DNA of 36,882 nucleotides from Paenibacillus doosanensis (GTDB taxonomy: Bacteria > Bacillota > Bacilli > Paenibacillales > NBRC-103111). Positions 8,230 through 16,949 of this stretch are shown here, in pieces (the stretch's first letter is position 1; each line of letters opens with the position of its first letter). The stretch lies in the NCBI RefSeq assembly GCF_025060755.1, contig NZ_JANYUY010000072.1, positions 1-36,882 of the forward strand. Direction: 5' to 3'. The translations under genes and the position numbers were made by a program. Below the pieces are notes generated by a model. The model searched no databases. It had not been told where the DNA came from and was given only the letters and a program-made list of their open reading frames with translations.

Positions 8230-9298
8230 CTATTATCCGGGCATTACGGTATACAAGCTCGCCGGGTCTATCATCGTGCTGCTCGCCCACGCCATGCTGC
8301 TTAAATATTTCGCTCGCGTGCCGAACCAGCAGCTGCAGTTCGTCTTGCTTCATCTTCGTGTGGTCGTTCCGTGCTTTTATGCAATAGCGGGCTTTTTGGC
8401 GTATAAGGGGTGGACCCGCGCAGCCGATTCACGCGCTTACGTCCGCAAATATGCGGCTCGCATCGGCTTGCTGTATGGGGCCTTCTGTCTGCTGTTCCTC
8501 GCCGAGTTCGTCGTTCCCGCGCTGATCAGCGGCGGGCTCTCGCCCGTCAACCTGCTTTTGCAGTGCAAGATCATAGCGGTGATGCTGGTGATCAACGGCC
8601 CGTCCGTCCAGCTATGGTTCATCCCGCCGCTGTTGTTCGGAGTGATCGTCTCCTATTGGTGTTACGAGCGGAACGCTCTGCGTTCGGCGCTTGCGGCGGC
8701 TTTGGCCGGATTCGCGGCGGTTCAGGCGGTGTCGGGATCGCTCAGAACGATATGGGCCGGTACTGGGGAGCCGTTCTCATGGCTTAGCCCCGCTTACGGC
8801 GAGCTGCTGAGCCAGCTGGCTACCCGCTATATCGGCTTCGGCTTACCTTTCGTGCTGCTCGGCGTGCTGATTGCGAAGCATGAAGAAGCATGGACTCGGC
8901 GCAGCCTTCGTCCGTTATGGGTCGCGGCATTGCTCGCAACGGCACTGGAAACCGTATGGCTGCTGCTGTCTGCCGGTTGGAGTGACGAATACAAACTGTC
9001 CTTCAGCCTTCTGCCGAACACTCTCCTGCTTTTCTGCGGAGTGCTTAGGATGAAGGGCGAAGCGGTACGAATATATCATCGGCCGATGAATCTGTTCAGT
9101 CTGGTTGTCTTTTTCGGTCATATTTTGCTAATGAGGATTAACGGTCTTCTGCTTCACTGGGAGCCAGGAGGTATGGACGTTTTTGAGGATTTCAGCATGA
9201 TGATGCTGACGTTGGTTGAATGTGCCGCGATTACGTCATTGCTTCTGCTGTATGAAAAAAAGCCGGCTTCGGGAATGCGCAAAGATGCGGTGTCGTGA
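8222..9298 (+). CDS. Membrane acyltransferase (acyltransferase-3/OafA-like)
   Basis: Integral membrane protein of 358 residues with about ten hydrophobic segments. The N-terminal helix carries a histidine (LLAHAMLL) as in acyltransferase family 3, and the arrangement, including FYAIAGFLAYKGW and QLWFIPPLLFG segments, fits OafA/NodX-type O-acyltransferases that modify extracytoplasmic glycans, lipids or antibiotics. The ATG overlaps the stop of the acyl ligase gene. I infer the ligase supplies activated acyl groups and this protein transfers them to an envelope acceptor. The acceptor is unknown. Confidence 0.78.
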   Translation: MRNYYPGITVYKLAGSIIVLLAHAMLLKYFARVPNQQLQFVLLHLRVVVPCFYAIAGFLAYKGWTRAADSRAYVRKYAARIGLLYGAFCLLFLAEFVVPALISGGLSPVNLLLQCKIIAVMLVINGPSVQLWFIPPLLFGVIVSYWCYERNALRSALAAALAGFAAVQAVSGSLRTIWAGTGEPFSWLSPAYGELLSQLATRYIGFGLPFVLLGVLIAKHEEAWTRRSLRPLWVAALLATALETVWLLLSAGWSDEYKLSFSLLPNTLLLFCGVLRMKGEAVRIYHRPMNLFSLVVFFGHILLMRINGLLLHWEPGGMDVFEDFSMMMLTLVECAAITSLLLLYEKKPASGMRKDAVS

Positions 9299-9348
9299 GT
9301 TGTCGAGAAGGGTGTAACAAGTGCTTGCGATAGAGGCGGGAAATAAGT

Positions 9349-9389
9349 AAAAAACGCTGCAGAATGAACAAATTCTGCAGCGTTTTTTT
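9349..9389 (+). terminator. Terminator after the acyltransferase gene
   Basis: AAAACGCTGCAGAAT pairs with ATTCTGCAGCGTTTT around a six-base loop. It is almost a perfect palindrome ending in T7, preceded by an A-run. Confidence 0.92.
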
Positions 9390-9687
9390 GTGTTTTTGTG
9401 TATTCGACTATGTCTTGAAAAATAAAAAAACGAAGAAAAGGATTTTTCGTCGAATTGTGGAATATATGACTAAAGTACTACATTAAGAGTCGGGTATTGA
9501 GGGGGAATTGGGAGATATTTACCATGAAAATCATTCCAAGTGGAGGGCGGCTCCAGCCAATCGTTTTTTATTGGGATATAGGATATTTCATGGTCATATC
9601 AAGTAAATTAGACCCTTTCGCAGTTTTTGACAGCTCTATGATCTTGGAAAATGTTTGTGTTTGATTTTGAACTTGGGAGGATACTCA
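9390..9687 (+). other. Leader region of the giant surface protein gene
   Basis: About 300 bases between the terminator and the GTG start. ATTCGAC (9402-9408) and GTCGAAT (9449-9455) form an inverted repeat enclosing an A/T-rich near-palindrome (9431-9449). The folded element at 9514-9600 follows, then a TTGACA (9627-9632) without a good -10 box. No confident promoter could be placed. Confidence 0.5.
9514..9600 (+). ncRNA. Structured intergenic/5' leader element
   Basis: Outer stem GATAT (9514-9518) with ATATC (9596-9600), a small internal loop, then ACCATGAAA (9521-9529) with TTTCATGGT (9586-9594). Inside are two adjacent hairpins: TGGAG/CTCCA (9541-9555) and CCAAT/ATTGG (9557-9574), the second with a T6 loop. 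All stems listed are perfectly complementary. It matches no riboswitch class I know. It could be a regulatory leader RNA, an attenuator or a small mobile inverted-repeat element. Confidence 0.45.
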
Positions 9688-12600
9688 GTGAGGCTACATA
9701 AGTTTTTATTGCTTTTTCTTGGGATTCTGGGGCTGCTGTCATTTCATTTTACTTCTACTGTTATGGCCGAGATTGATTATAGCGGAAGTAAAGAAGGATC
9801 ATTTGAGGTTAAAGATCTTAAAGTTTTAGAATCAAAAACGCTTACCGAGGTACCGATCGGCGTGAAAGATTTGGAAATTAATATGGTCGGGACTAATGAT
9901 ATTGATATCCGTATTCTTGATATGGACGTAGTAGTAGATTCCGATGCTACTGAGGATGTGGAAAAGTACCGGCTGATCGTGGCGCATGACGACCAAGGGA
10001 AAAATCTTGGATATCACGATAAGAGTCTGGAGGAACAAATTCCTGATAGTTCTAGTACTGGTAGCGATGGCACGGGCTATTCTAAAGAATATAAAGGAAT
10101 GGCAATTGAATACAGCGGATATGATGGATCGAATGAAACAATAAAGATCGGCTCGAATGGTACCAAAAATATTACAACAGCTCATTTGAAAATAGTAGCC
10201 ACCGCTTTTACTGCCGGGGAAGGAAAAGTAACTTATAATTTTTTGGATTATACTCCGCCTGCCAGCGGGAATTCTATGGAAGATGCTATTCCCATTACAA
10301 AGGCGTTAACTACGATTTCGCTTGATCCCAATACAAAGAAATATTACAAATTCACACCTCAGTTGAGCGATCTCATTCGTATTTATGGAGTGGTTGTGGA
10401 TGAAGAAGGGGGCAAGGGAGAGCTAGATTACGCTTTTGATGATGACGAATTTGGTATGTCAGGTAATGGTGGCGATGGAATAATAGACATAGATTTAAGC
10501 ATCCTCGATTACGTCTTCGAGGCAGGAAAAGATTACTATTTGACGTTTACTAATAATACGTCCGATGCTCAAACACTTACATTGAATTTGGAAGCTTACC
10601 AGCTTACGGCAGATTCCAATACGATTGATGCAATCGGGACGAGTAGTTCTACCATACACGCGAAGGTAACGGGATTCGACGGAAAACCGGTTGCCGGGAA
10701 GCAATTCAGATTGGAAGCTTATGGCGGGGACTCGGTTATTACGCCTGAATCGGGAACGACCGATAGCAGCGGTCAGATCGATTTTCACGTAACCGACTCG
10801 ACGTTCGAAGAAGTGACATATTCGCTTAAAGATTCGGACGATAGTTTATACTTGGGCTCGCCGGTAAGCGTAGTCTTTAATCAATGGCCGACGGCAGTGA
10901 CCGAGCCTGCAAGCGCAATTGCTTCCACGAGCGCCGTCTTGAACGGGAAGGTAGACGATCAAGGAGCGGAGACAACCGTCAGCTTCGATTATGGAACAAC
11001 CATGAGCTATGGCAGCACTGCGGCTGCAACAACAGGCGGTACTGTAGCTGCCGGAGCAGGAGGGACTCCGGTCGCGGTCACGTTACAAGGATTGATGTCG
11101 GAGACGACCTATCATTATCGGGTCATTGCAACCAATAGTTCAGGAACCCGGCAGGGAACTGATCAGACATTTACGACCGGCGCTTCGGTGACGATGTATG
11201 CCGTTACCTATGCAGCCGGAGATCACGGCACAATTAGCAGTACGAGCGAATCGGTGGCTCAAGGGGAACATCCCGCAGGAGTGCCTGCCGTAACACCAGC
11301 CGATGGGTATAGTTTCGCAGGGTGGAGCAGTGATGAAGGAGCTACATTGTTGAGCGGCTCCGATGTAGCAGCCACTACTGTGAATGGCGATATTACTTAT
11401 ACAGCGCGCTATACGCCGATCAGCTATACAGTAAGCTTCAATACGGGCGGCGGTTCCGAGGTAACGGCACAGCAGGTCAATTACAACGGCCATGCGACCG
11501 AGCCGGTAGCAGCTCCAACGAAGGAAGGCTACACGTTCGGCGGCTGGTATACGGACGATGCGTATGGAACGGCATTTGATTTTGCCAACACAGCGATTAA
11601 AGGCAGTACCACGGTCTATGCAAAATGGACCATCAACAGTTATACCGTAAGCTTCAACACTGCCGGCGGTTCCGAGGTAACGGCACAACAGGTTAACTAC
11701 AACGGCCATGCAAGCGAGCCGGTGGCAGCTCCGACGAAGGAAGGCTACGCGTTCGGAGGCTGGTATACGGACGATGCATATGGAACGGCGTTTGATTTCA
11801 CCAATACGGCGATCAAGGGTAACACTACAGTTTATGCAAAATGGATCATCAACGGCTATACAGTAAGCTTTAACACAGATGGCGGTACGGAAGTACCCGC
11901 ACAGCAGGTCAACTACAACGGCCATGCGACTCAGCCGGTGACTGCACCGACGAAGGAAGGCTACACGTTCGGAGGCTGGTATACGGACGATGCGTATGGA
12001 ACGGCGTTTGATTTTGCCAATACGGCGATCAAGGGTAACACTACAGTTTATGCAAAATGGATCATCAACGGCTATACAGTAAGCTTTAACACAGATGGCG
12101 GTACGGAAGTACCCGCACAGCAGGTCAACTACAACGGCCATGCGACTCAGCCGGTGACTGCACCGACGAAGGAAGGCTACACGTTCGGAGGCTGGTATAC
12201 GGACGATGCGTATGGAACGGCGTTTGATTTTGCCAATACGGCGATCAAGGGTAACACTACAGTTTATGCAAAATGGATCATCAACGGCTATACAGTAAGC
12301 TTTAACACAGATGGCGGTACGGAAGTACCCGCACAGCAGGTCAACTACAACGGCCATGCGACTCAGCCGGCGACAGCTCCTACAAAAGAAGGGTACACCT
12401 TCGGCGGTTGGTACACGGACGATGCGTATGGAACGGCGTTTGATTTTGCCAACACAGCGATTAAAGGCAGTACCACGGTCTATGCAAAATGGATCATCAA
12501 CGGCTATACAGTAAGCTTTAACACAGATGGCGGTACGGAAGTACCCGCACAGCAGGTCAACTACAACGGCCATGCGACTCAGCCGGCGACAGCTCCTACA

Positions 12601-15600
12601 AAAGAAGGGTACACCTTCGGCGGTTGGTACACGGACGATGCGTATGGAACGGCGTTTGATTTTGCCAACACAGCGATTAAAGGCAGTACCACGGTCTATG
12701 CAAAATGGATCATCAACGGCTATACAGTAAGCTTTAACACAGATGGCGGTACGGAAGTACCCGCACAGCAGGTCAACTACAACGGCCATGCGACTCAGCC
12801 GGCGACAGCTCCTACAAAAGAAGGCTACACGTTCGGCGGCTGGTATACGGATGATGCGTATGGAACGGCGTTTGATTTTGCTAACACGGCGATTACGGGA
12901 ACTACCACGGTTTATGCAAAATGGAACATCAATCAGTATACCGTAAGCTTTAACACAGATGGCGGTACGGAAGTACCCGCACAGCAGGTCAATTACAACG
13001 GCCATGTAACGGAGCCGGTGACAGCCCCAACGAAGGAAGGCTACACCTTCGGCGGTTGGTACACGGACGATGCGTATGGAACGGCGTTTGATTTTGCCAA
13101 CACAGCGATTAAAGGCAGTACCACGGTCTATGCAAAATGGATCATCAACGGCTATACAGTAAGCTTTAACACAGATGGCGGTACGGAAGTACCCGCACAG
13201 CAGGTCAACTACAACGGCCATGCGACTCAGCCGGCGACAGCTCCTACAAAAGAAGGGTACACGTTCGGCGGCTGGTATACGGACGCTGCGTATGGAACGG
13301 CATTTGATTTCGCCAACATGGCGATTAAAGGCAATACCACGGTCTATGCAAAATGGAGCATCAACCAGTATACGGTAAGCTTCAATACGGCCGGTGGTTC
13401 CGAGGTAACCGCACAGCAGATCAACTACAATGGCCATGTGACCGAGCCGGCGACAGCTCCTACAAAAGAAGGCTACACGTTCGGCGGCTGGTATACGGAT
13501 GATGCGTATGGAACGGCATTTGATTTCGCCAATACGGCGATTACGGGAACTACCACGGTCTATGCAAAATGGGATATCAATGGCTATACCGTAAGCTTTA
13601 ACACGGGTGGCGGTTCCGAGGTAACGGCACAGCAGGTCAACTACAACGGCCATGCAAGCGAGCCGGTGACAGCTCCAACGAAGGAAGGCTACGCGTTTAG
13701 CGGCTGGTATACGGACGATGCGTATGGAACGGCGTTTGATTTCACTAACACAGCCATTAAAAACAACACCACGGTTTATGCAAAATGGACCATCAACGGC
13801 TATACAGTAAGCTTTAACACAGATGGCGGTACGAAAGTAACGGCACAGCAGGTCAATTACAACGGCCATGCAAGCGAGCCGGTGACTGCACCGACGAAGG
13901 AAGGCTACACGTTCGGCGGCTGGTATACGGACGATGCGTATGGAACGGCATTTGATTTTGCCAACACAGCGATCAAGGGTAACACTACAGTTTATGCAAA
14001 GTGGACGATCAACAACTATGCAGTCAGCTTTAACACCGGAGGCGGTACGGAAGTACCCGCACAGCAGGTCAACTACAACGGCCATGCAAGCGAGCCGGTG
14101 ACAGCTCCAACGAAGGAAGGCTACGCGTTTAGCGGCTGGTATACGGACGATGCGTATGGAACGGCATTTGATTTTGCCAACACAGCGATTAAAGGCAATA
14201 CCACGGTCTATGCAAAATGGACCATCAACAGTTATACCGTAAGCTTTAACACGGCAGGCGGTACGGAAGTACCCGCACAGCAGGTCAACTACAACGGTCA
14301 TGCAAGCGAGCCGGCGACAGCTCCGACGAAAGCGGGCTATATGTTTGCCGGATGGTATACGGACAGCAACTCTAATGAGCCGTTCCATTTTACGGAGCAG
14401 GCAATTACAAGCAACTTGACGCTCTCGGCCAAATGGATCATGAATGTGCCGGGCGTACCTGTCATCCAGTCGGCGGCAGCCGGGGACGCGCAGGTTACGG
14501 TGACTTGGACTCAAGTGCCGGGCGCATCGGGCTACAAAATTTATCAGAGCACAGCCGCGGGAAGCTACGCAAATCCGTTAACGACGGTGAGCGGCGCAGT
14601 GTACAGCTATACGTCGTCAGGATTGAAAAACGGAACACCGTATTACTATGTAGTGAAAGCTATCAATGAAGGCGGAGACAGTGCGCCGTCCAACGAGATC
14701 ACGGCAACACCGCAGGTGCTGTCTCCAGGAGCTCCGGAGATCGTTGCAGCTCAACCGGGGAATAAGCAAGTCCGCCTGAACTGGAAGCCGGTAGCGGGAG
14801 CGGTAGGCTACACGGTTTACTCCGGCACCGCTTCGGGCAAGTATGGCAAAGAAGCGGCGACTGTGAGCGGTTCGGTGTACAGCTACGAGGTGACTGGGCT
14901 AACCAATGGCACAACGTATTACTTTGTCGTGAAGGCAACCAATCCGGGAGGTGAGAGTCCGGTATCCAATGAAGTGAGCGCAACGCCGAAATCGGTACCG
15001 TCGGCTCCGACATCGGTCACTGCGGTTGCGGGCAAAGGACAGGCCGTCATTACGTTCACTCCTTCGGATGATGACGGAGGCAGCCCGATTACGGGCTACG
15101 AGGTCGCAGCCTCTCCGGGCAACATAACGGTCAGCGGGACCGCAAGCCCGATTACCGTCACCGGCTTGACCAATGGCATCGCCTATACGTTTACGGTGAA
15201 GGCGGTAAACGGCGTGGGAGCGGGCACCGCTTCGGAACCGTCCAACGCGGTGACTCCTTTTATTCCTTCCAAAGGAGGCGGGGGCGGTACATCTGCTCCT
15301 TCGACGGGATCGAACACATCGGGAGCATCAACGGGAGTCGACGTGCTTGTTAACGGTAAGGCGGAGAACGCCGGAACGGCAACGACGGCAACGGTAAACA
15401 ATCAGTCCGTGACGACAATCGCCGTTGATCCGAAGAAGCTGGAAGAGAAGCTTGCGGCCGAAGGGCAGCATGCGGTTATCACGATTCCGATGACGGCGAA
15501 GTCGGATGTGGTCGTCGGAGAATTGAACGGGCAAATGGTGAAGAACATGGAGAGCAGCCAAGCCGTTGTCGAACTGAAGACGGACAGCGCCACATACACC

Positions 15601-16575
15601 TTGCCTGCGCAGCAAATCAATATTGATGCGATTTCCGAACAGATCGGCAAGAGCGTACCGCTCGAAGCGATTCGGATTCAAATCGAGATCGCCAAGCCGG
15701 AAGCGTCGATGGCGCAGGTCGTAGAGAATGCCGCGGCCAAAGGCGAGTTCACGATCGTGGCTCCGGCGGTACAGTTTACGGTCAAAGGCACATACGGAGA
15801 TAAGACGATTGAGGTGTCCAAATTCAACGCTTACGTGGAAAGAACGATCGTCATTCCGGACGGCGTCGATCCGAAGAAAATTACGACCGCGGTCGTCGTC
15901 GACCCGGATGGAACGGTACGTCACGTGCCGACACGCATCGTTGTTGAAGACGGACGATATGTCGCCAAAATCAACAGCTTGACGAACAGCACTTACTCGG
16001 TAGTCTGGCATCCGCTGGAGTTCAAGGACGTCGCCCAGCATTGGGCGAAGGATTCGGTGAACGATATGGGCTCGCGGATGGTCATTAACGGAGTGAGCGA
16101 TGACCGCTTCAATCCGGATCAAGAGATTACGCGGGCGGAATTCGCCGCGATTTTGGTTCGAGCTCTGGGCTTGAAGCCGGAAGCGGGGGCGGCGCCGTTT
16201 ACAGATGTGCATAACTCCGATTGGTACGCGGGAGCGATCCAAACGGCGTATGCATACCAATTGATCGGCGGCTTTGAGGACGGGACCTTCCGTCCGACGG
16301 ACAGCATCACACGGGAACAAGCGATGACGATCATGTCCAAAGCGATGACGATCACGGAGCTGAAGCAGAAGCTTGGTTCCGGTGCGGCAGCGCTGAACAC
16401 GTTCGAGGACGCGGATACGGTATCCGGCTGGGCGGCGAAAGCAATTAGCGATTGCTTGCAGGCAGGTCTGGTTACAGGCCGAGGCGATCATCGTCTGGAG
16501 CCTCAGGCATCGATTTCGCGGGCCGAGGTTGCGGCGATCGTACAACGGCTGCTGCAAAAATCCGGTCTGATCTGA
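9688..16575 (+). CDS. Giant SLH-anchored surface protein with 14 InlB-B-type repeats
   Basis: Cell-wall surface protein of 2295 residues. The GTG at 9688 is chosen because GGGAGGA lies six bases upstream and a signal peptide (about 1-28, ending TVMA) follows at once. Order: unrecognised beta-rich region (about 30-320), Ig-like domain (about 320-415), Fn3-like segment (about 416-510), a repeat-like domain, then 14 tandem 72-residue repeats (580-1587) of the InlB-B/Listeria-Bacteroides (Flg_new) type with consensus FGGWYTDDAYGTAFDF. Three Fn3 domains (about 1588-1858), a Gly/Ser linker, an unrecognised domain and three SLH domains (starting at 2112, 2171 and 2239) complete it. SLH domains bind pyruvylated secondary wall polymer. 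An adhesive or stalk role is inferred. It is monocistronic, ending at the terminator at 16614. Confidence 0.93.
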   Translation: MRLHKFLLLFLGILGLLSFHFTSTVMAEIDYSGSKEGSFEVKDLKVLESKTLTEVPIGVKDLEINMVGTNDIDIRILDMDVVVDSDATEDVEKYRLIVAHDDQGKNLGYHDKSLEEQIPDSSSTGSDGTGYSKEYKGMAIEYSGYDGSNETIKIGSNGTKNITTAHLKIVATAFTAGEGKVTYNFLDYTPPASGNSMEDAIPITKALTTISLDPNTKKYYKFTPQLSDLIRIYGVVVDEEGGKGELDYAFDDDEFGMSGNGGDGIIDIDLSILDYVFEAGKDYYLTFTNNTSDAQTLTLNLEAYQLTADSNTIDAIGTSSSTIHAKVTGFDGKPVAGKQFRLEAYGGDSVITPESGTTDSSGQIDFHVTDSTFEEVTYSLKDSDDSLYLGSPVSVVFNQWPTAVTEPASAIASTSAVLNGKVDDQGAETTVSFDYGTTMSYGSTAAATTGGTVAAGAGGTPVAVTLQGLMSETTYHYRVIATNSSGTRQGTDQTFTTGASVTMYAVTYAAGDHGTISSTSESVAQGEHPAGVPAVTPADGYSFAGWSSDEGATLLSGSDVAATTVNGDITYTARYTPISYTVSFNTGGGSEVTAQQVNYNGHATEPVAAPTKEGYTFGGWYTDDAYGTAFDFANTAIKGSTTVYAKWTINSYTVSFNTAGGSEVTAQQVNYNGHASEPVAAPTKEGYAFGGWYTDDAYGTAFDFTNTAIKGNTTVYAKWIINGYTVSFNTDGGTEVPAQQVNYNGHATQPVTAPTKEGYTFGGWYTDDAYGTAFDFANTAIKGNTTVYAKWIINGYTVSFNTDGGTEVPAQQVNYNGHATQPVTAPTKEGYTFGGWYTDDAYGTAFDFANTAIKGNTTVYAKWIINGYTVSFNTDGGTEVPAQQVNYNGHATQPATAPTKEGYTFGGWYTDDAYGTAFDFANTAIKGSTTVYAKWIINGYTVSFNTDGGTEVPAQQVNYNGHATQPATAPTKEGYTFGGWYTDDAYGTAFDFANTAIKGSTTVYAKWIINGYTVSFNTDGGTEVPAQQVNYNGHATQPATAPTKEGYTFGGWYTDDAYGTAFDFANTAITGTTTVYAKWNINQYTVSFNTDGGTEVPAQQVNYNGHVTEPVTAPTKEGYTFGGWYTDDAYGTAFDFANTAIKGSTTVYAKWIINGYTVSFNTDGGTEVPAQQVNYNGHATQPATAPTKEGYTFGGWYTDAAYGTAFDFANMAIKGNTTVYAKWSINQYTVSFNTAGGSEVTAQQINYNGHVTEPATAPTKEGYTFGGWYTDDAYGTAFDFANTAITGTTTVYAKWDINGYTVSFNTGGGSEVTAQQVNYNGHASEPVTAPTKEGYAFSGWYTDDAYGTAFDFTNTAIKNNTTVYAKWTINGYTVSFNTDGGTKVTAQQVNYNGHASEPVTAPTKEGYTFGGWYTDDAYGTAFDFANTAIKGNTTVYAKWTINNYAVSFNTGGGTEVPAQQVNYNGHASEPVTAPTKEGYAFSGWYTDDAYGTAFDFANTAIKGNTTVYAKWTINSYTVSFNTAGGTEVPAQQVNYNGHASEPATAPTKAGYMFAGWYTDSNSNEPFHFTEQAITSNLTLSAKWIMNVPGVPVIQSAAAGDAQVTVTWTQVPGASGYKIYQSTAAGSYANPLTTVSGAVYSYTSSGLKNGTPYYYVVKAINEGGDSAPSNEITATPQVLSPGAPEIVAAQPGNKQVRLNWKPVAGAVGYTVYSGTASGKYGKEAATVSGSVYSYEVTGLTNGTTYYFVVKATNPGGESPVSNEVSATPKSVPSAPTSVTAVAGKGQAVITFTPSDDDGGSPITGYEVAASPGNITVSGTASPITVTGLTNGIAYTFTVKAVNGVGAGTASEPSNAVTPFIPSKGGGGGTSAPSTGSNTSGASTGVDVLVNGKAENAGTATTATVNNQSVTTIAVDPKKLEEKLAAEGQHAVITIPMTAKSDVVVGELNGQMVKNMESSQAVVELKTDSATYTLPAQQINIDAISEQIGKSVPLEAIRIQIEIAKPEASMAQVVENAAAKGEFTIVAPAVQFTVKGTYGDKTIEVSKFNAYVERTIVIPDGVDPKKITTAVVVDPDGTVRHVPTRIVVEDGRYVAKINSLTNSTYSVVWHPLEFKDVAQHWAKDSVNDMGSRMVINGVSDDRFNPDQEITRAEFAAILVRALGLKPEAGAAPFTDVHNSDWYAGAIQTAYAYQLIGGFEDGTFRPTDSITREQAMTIMSKAMTITELKQKLGSGAAALNTFEDADTVSGWAAKAISDCLQAGLVTGRGDHRLEPQASISRAEVAAIVQRLLQKSGLI
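11425..14448 (+). repeat. 14 tandem copies of a 216-bp coding repeat
   Basis: Unit length is exactly 216 bp (72 codons), starting at 11425 and every 216 bases to the fourteenth at 14233. Units 3 and 4 (11857-12288) are identical base for base, and so are units 5 and 6 (12289-12720). Units 2 to 9 share long identical blocks, while the last unit is the most diverged. Because the unit is a multiple of three, gain or loss of units keeps the frame. Confidence 0.97.
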
Positions 16576-16613
16576 TCGCAAAGAGAATGATTGCTTGAAC
16601 GGAATAAATAATG

Positions 16614-16648
16614 GAGAGTTGCCGCATTTGCTGCGGCAGCTCTTTTTT
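16614..16648 (+). terminator. Terminator after the surface protein gene
   Basis: AGAGTTGCCGCA (16615-16626) pairs with TGCGGCAGCTCT (with one G-U pair) and is followed by a T-run. Confidence 0.88.
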
Positions 16649-16888
16649 CTTAAAGAAAGCACGCCGATTGTATGCGGCCTGCGGCTCCGACAAGGAGTTT
16701 TGCCTGTCTGGTGGAGGAGGGCTCGTATATTGTGGAATGGATAAACCCGTGAAACGGCCGAGTCCACGGGCCGAGGCGAACGTTAGCGATTCTACAGCCT
16801 GTTCCCGCAGGCTTCGTCTTCGTTTGCGCCGCGCGTCAGGCGGCCACTTAAAAGCAGGACAACATGCTATTTTCTCTTTTACAGTTGC
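16649..16888. other. Intergenic region with shared element
   Basis: About 240 bases without a credible gene. The left half is GC-rich with nothing assigned. The right half holds one copy of an element also seen near 26.1 kb, listed separately. The Fur-controlled leader of the next gene begins at its right edge. Confidence 0.4.
16746..16858. repeat. Intergenic repeat element, copy 1
   Basis: CCCGTGAAACGG (16746-16757) is followed 28 bases downstream by AGGCGAACG (16774-16782), a TTCTNCAG block and, further on, TTCG-rich sequence and CTTAAAAG. The same blocks occur in the same order and spacing at 26091 onwards. CCCGTG here can also pair with CACGGG (16764-16769). It is either a dispersed intergenic repeat or a conserved RNA. 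Confidence 0.4.
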
Positions 16889-16907
16889 GATAATGAAAAT
16901 CATTATC
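16889..16907 (+). promoter_or_regulatory. Fur box
   Basis: GATAATGAAAATCATTATC matches the 19-bp Fur consensus at 18 of 19 positions. It is about 40 bases upstream of the start of the siderophore-binding protein gene, next to a TATAAT-like sequence (16909-16914), so iron-dependent repression is predicted. Confidence 0.9.
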
Positions 16908-16949
16908 ATATAATACATAAGTATTCACTGTATGCAGAGGAGAGATAAC

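Noticed and set aside
9514-9600. Cyclic di-GMP (GEMM) riboswitch
   Set aside because: The conserved core bases and tetraloop receptor of that class are not present.
11425-14448. CRISPR array
   Set aside because: Repeats are 216 bp, directly abutting and coding, with no spacers.
11140-14514. A minus-strand open frame of over 1100 codons opposite the repeat array
   Set aside because: It exists because the 216-bp unit is a multiple of three, so one stop-free antisense window is copied 14 times. Its translation is Arg/Cys/Ile-rich with no domain, and the plus strand encodes a coherent SLH protein.
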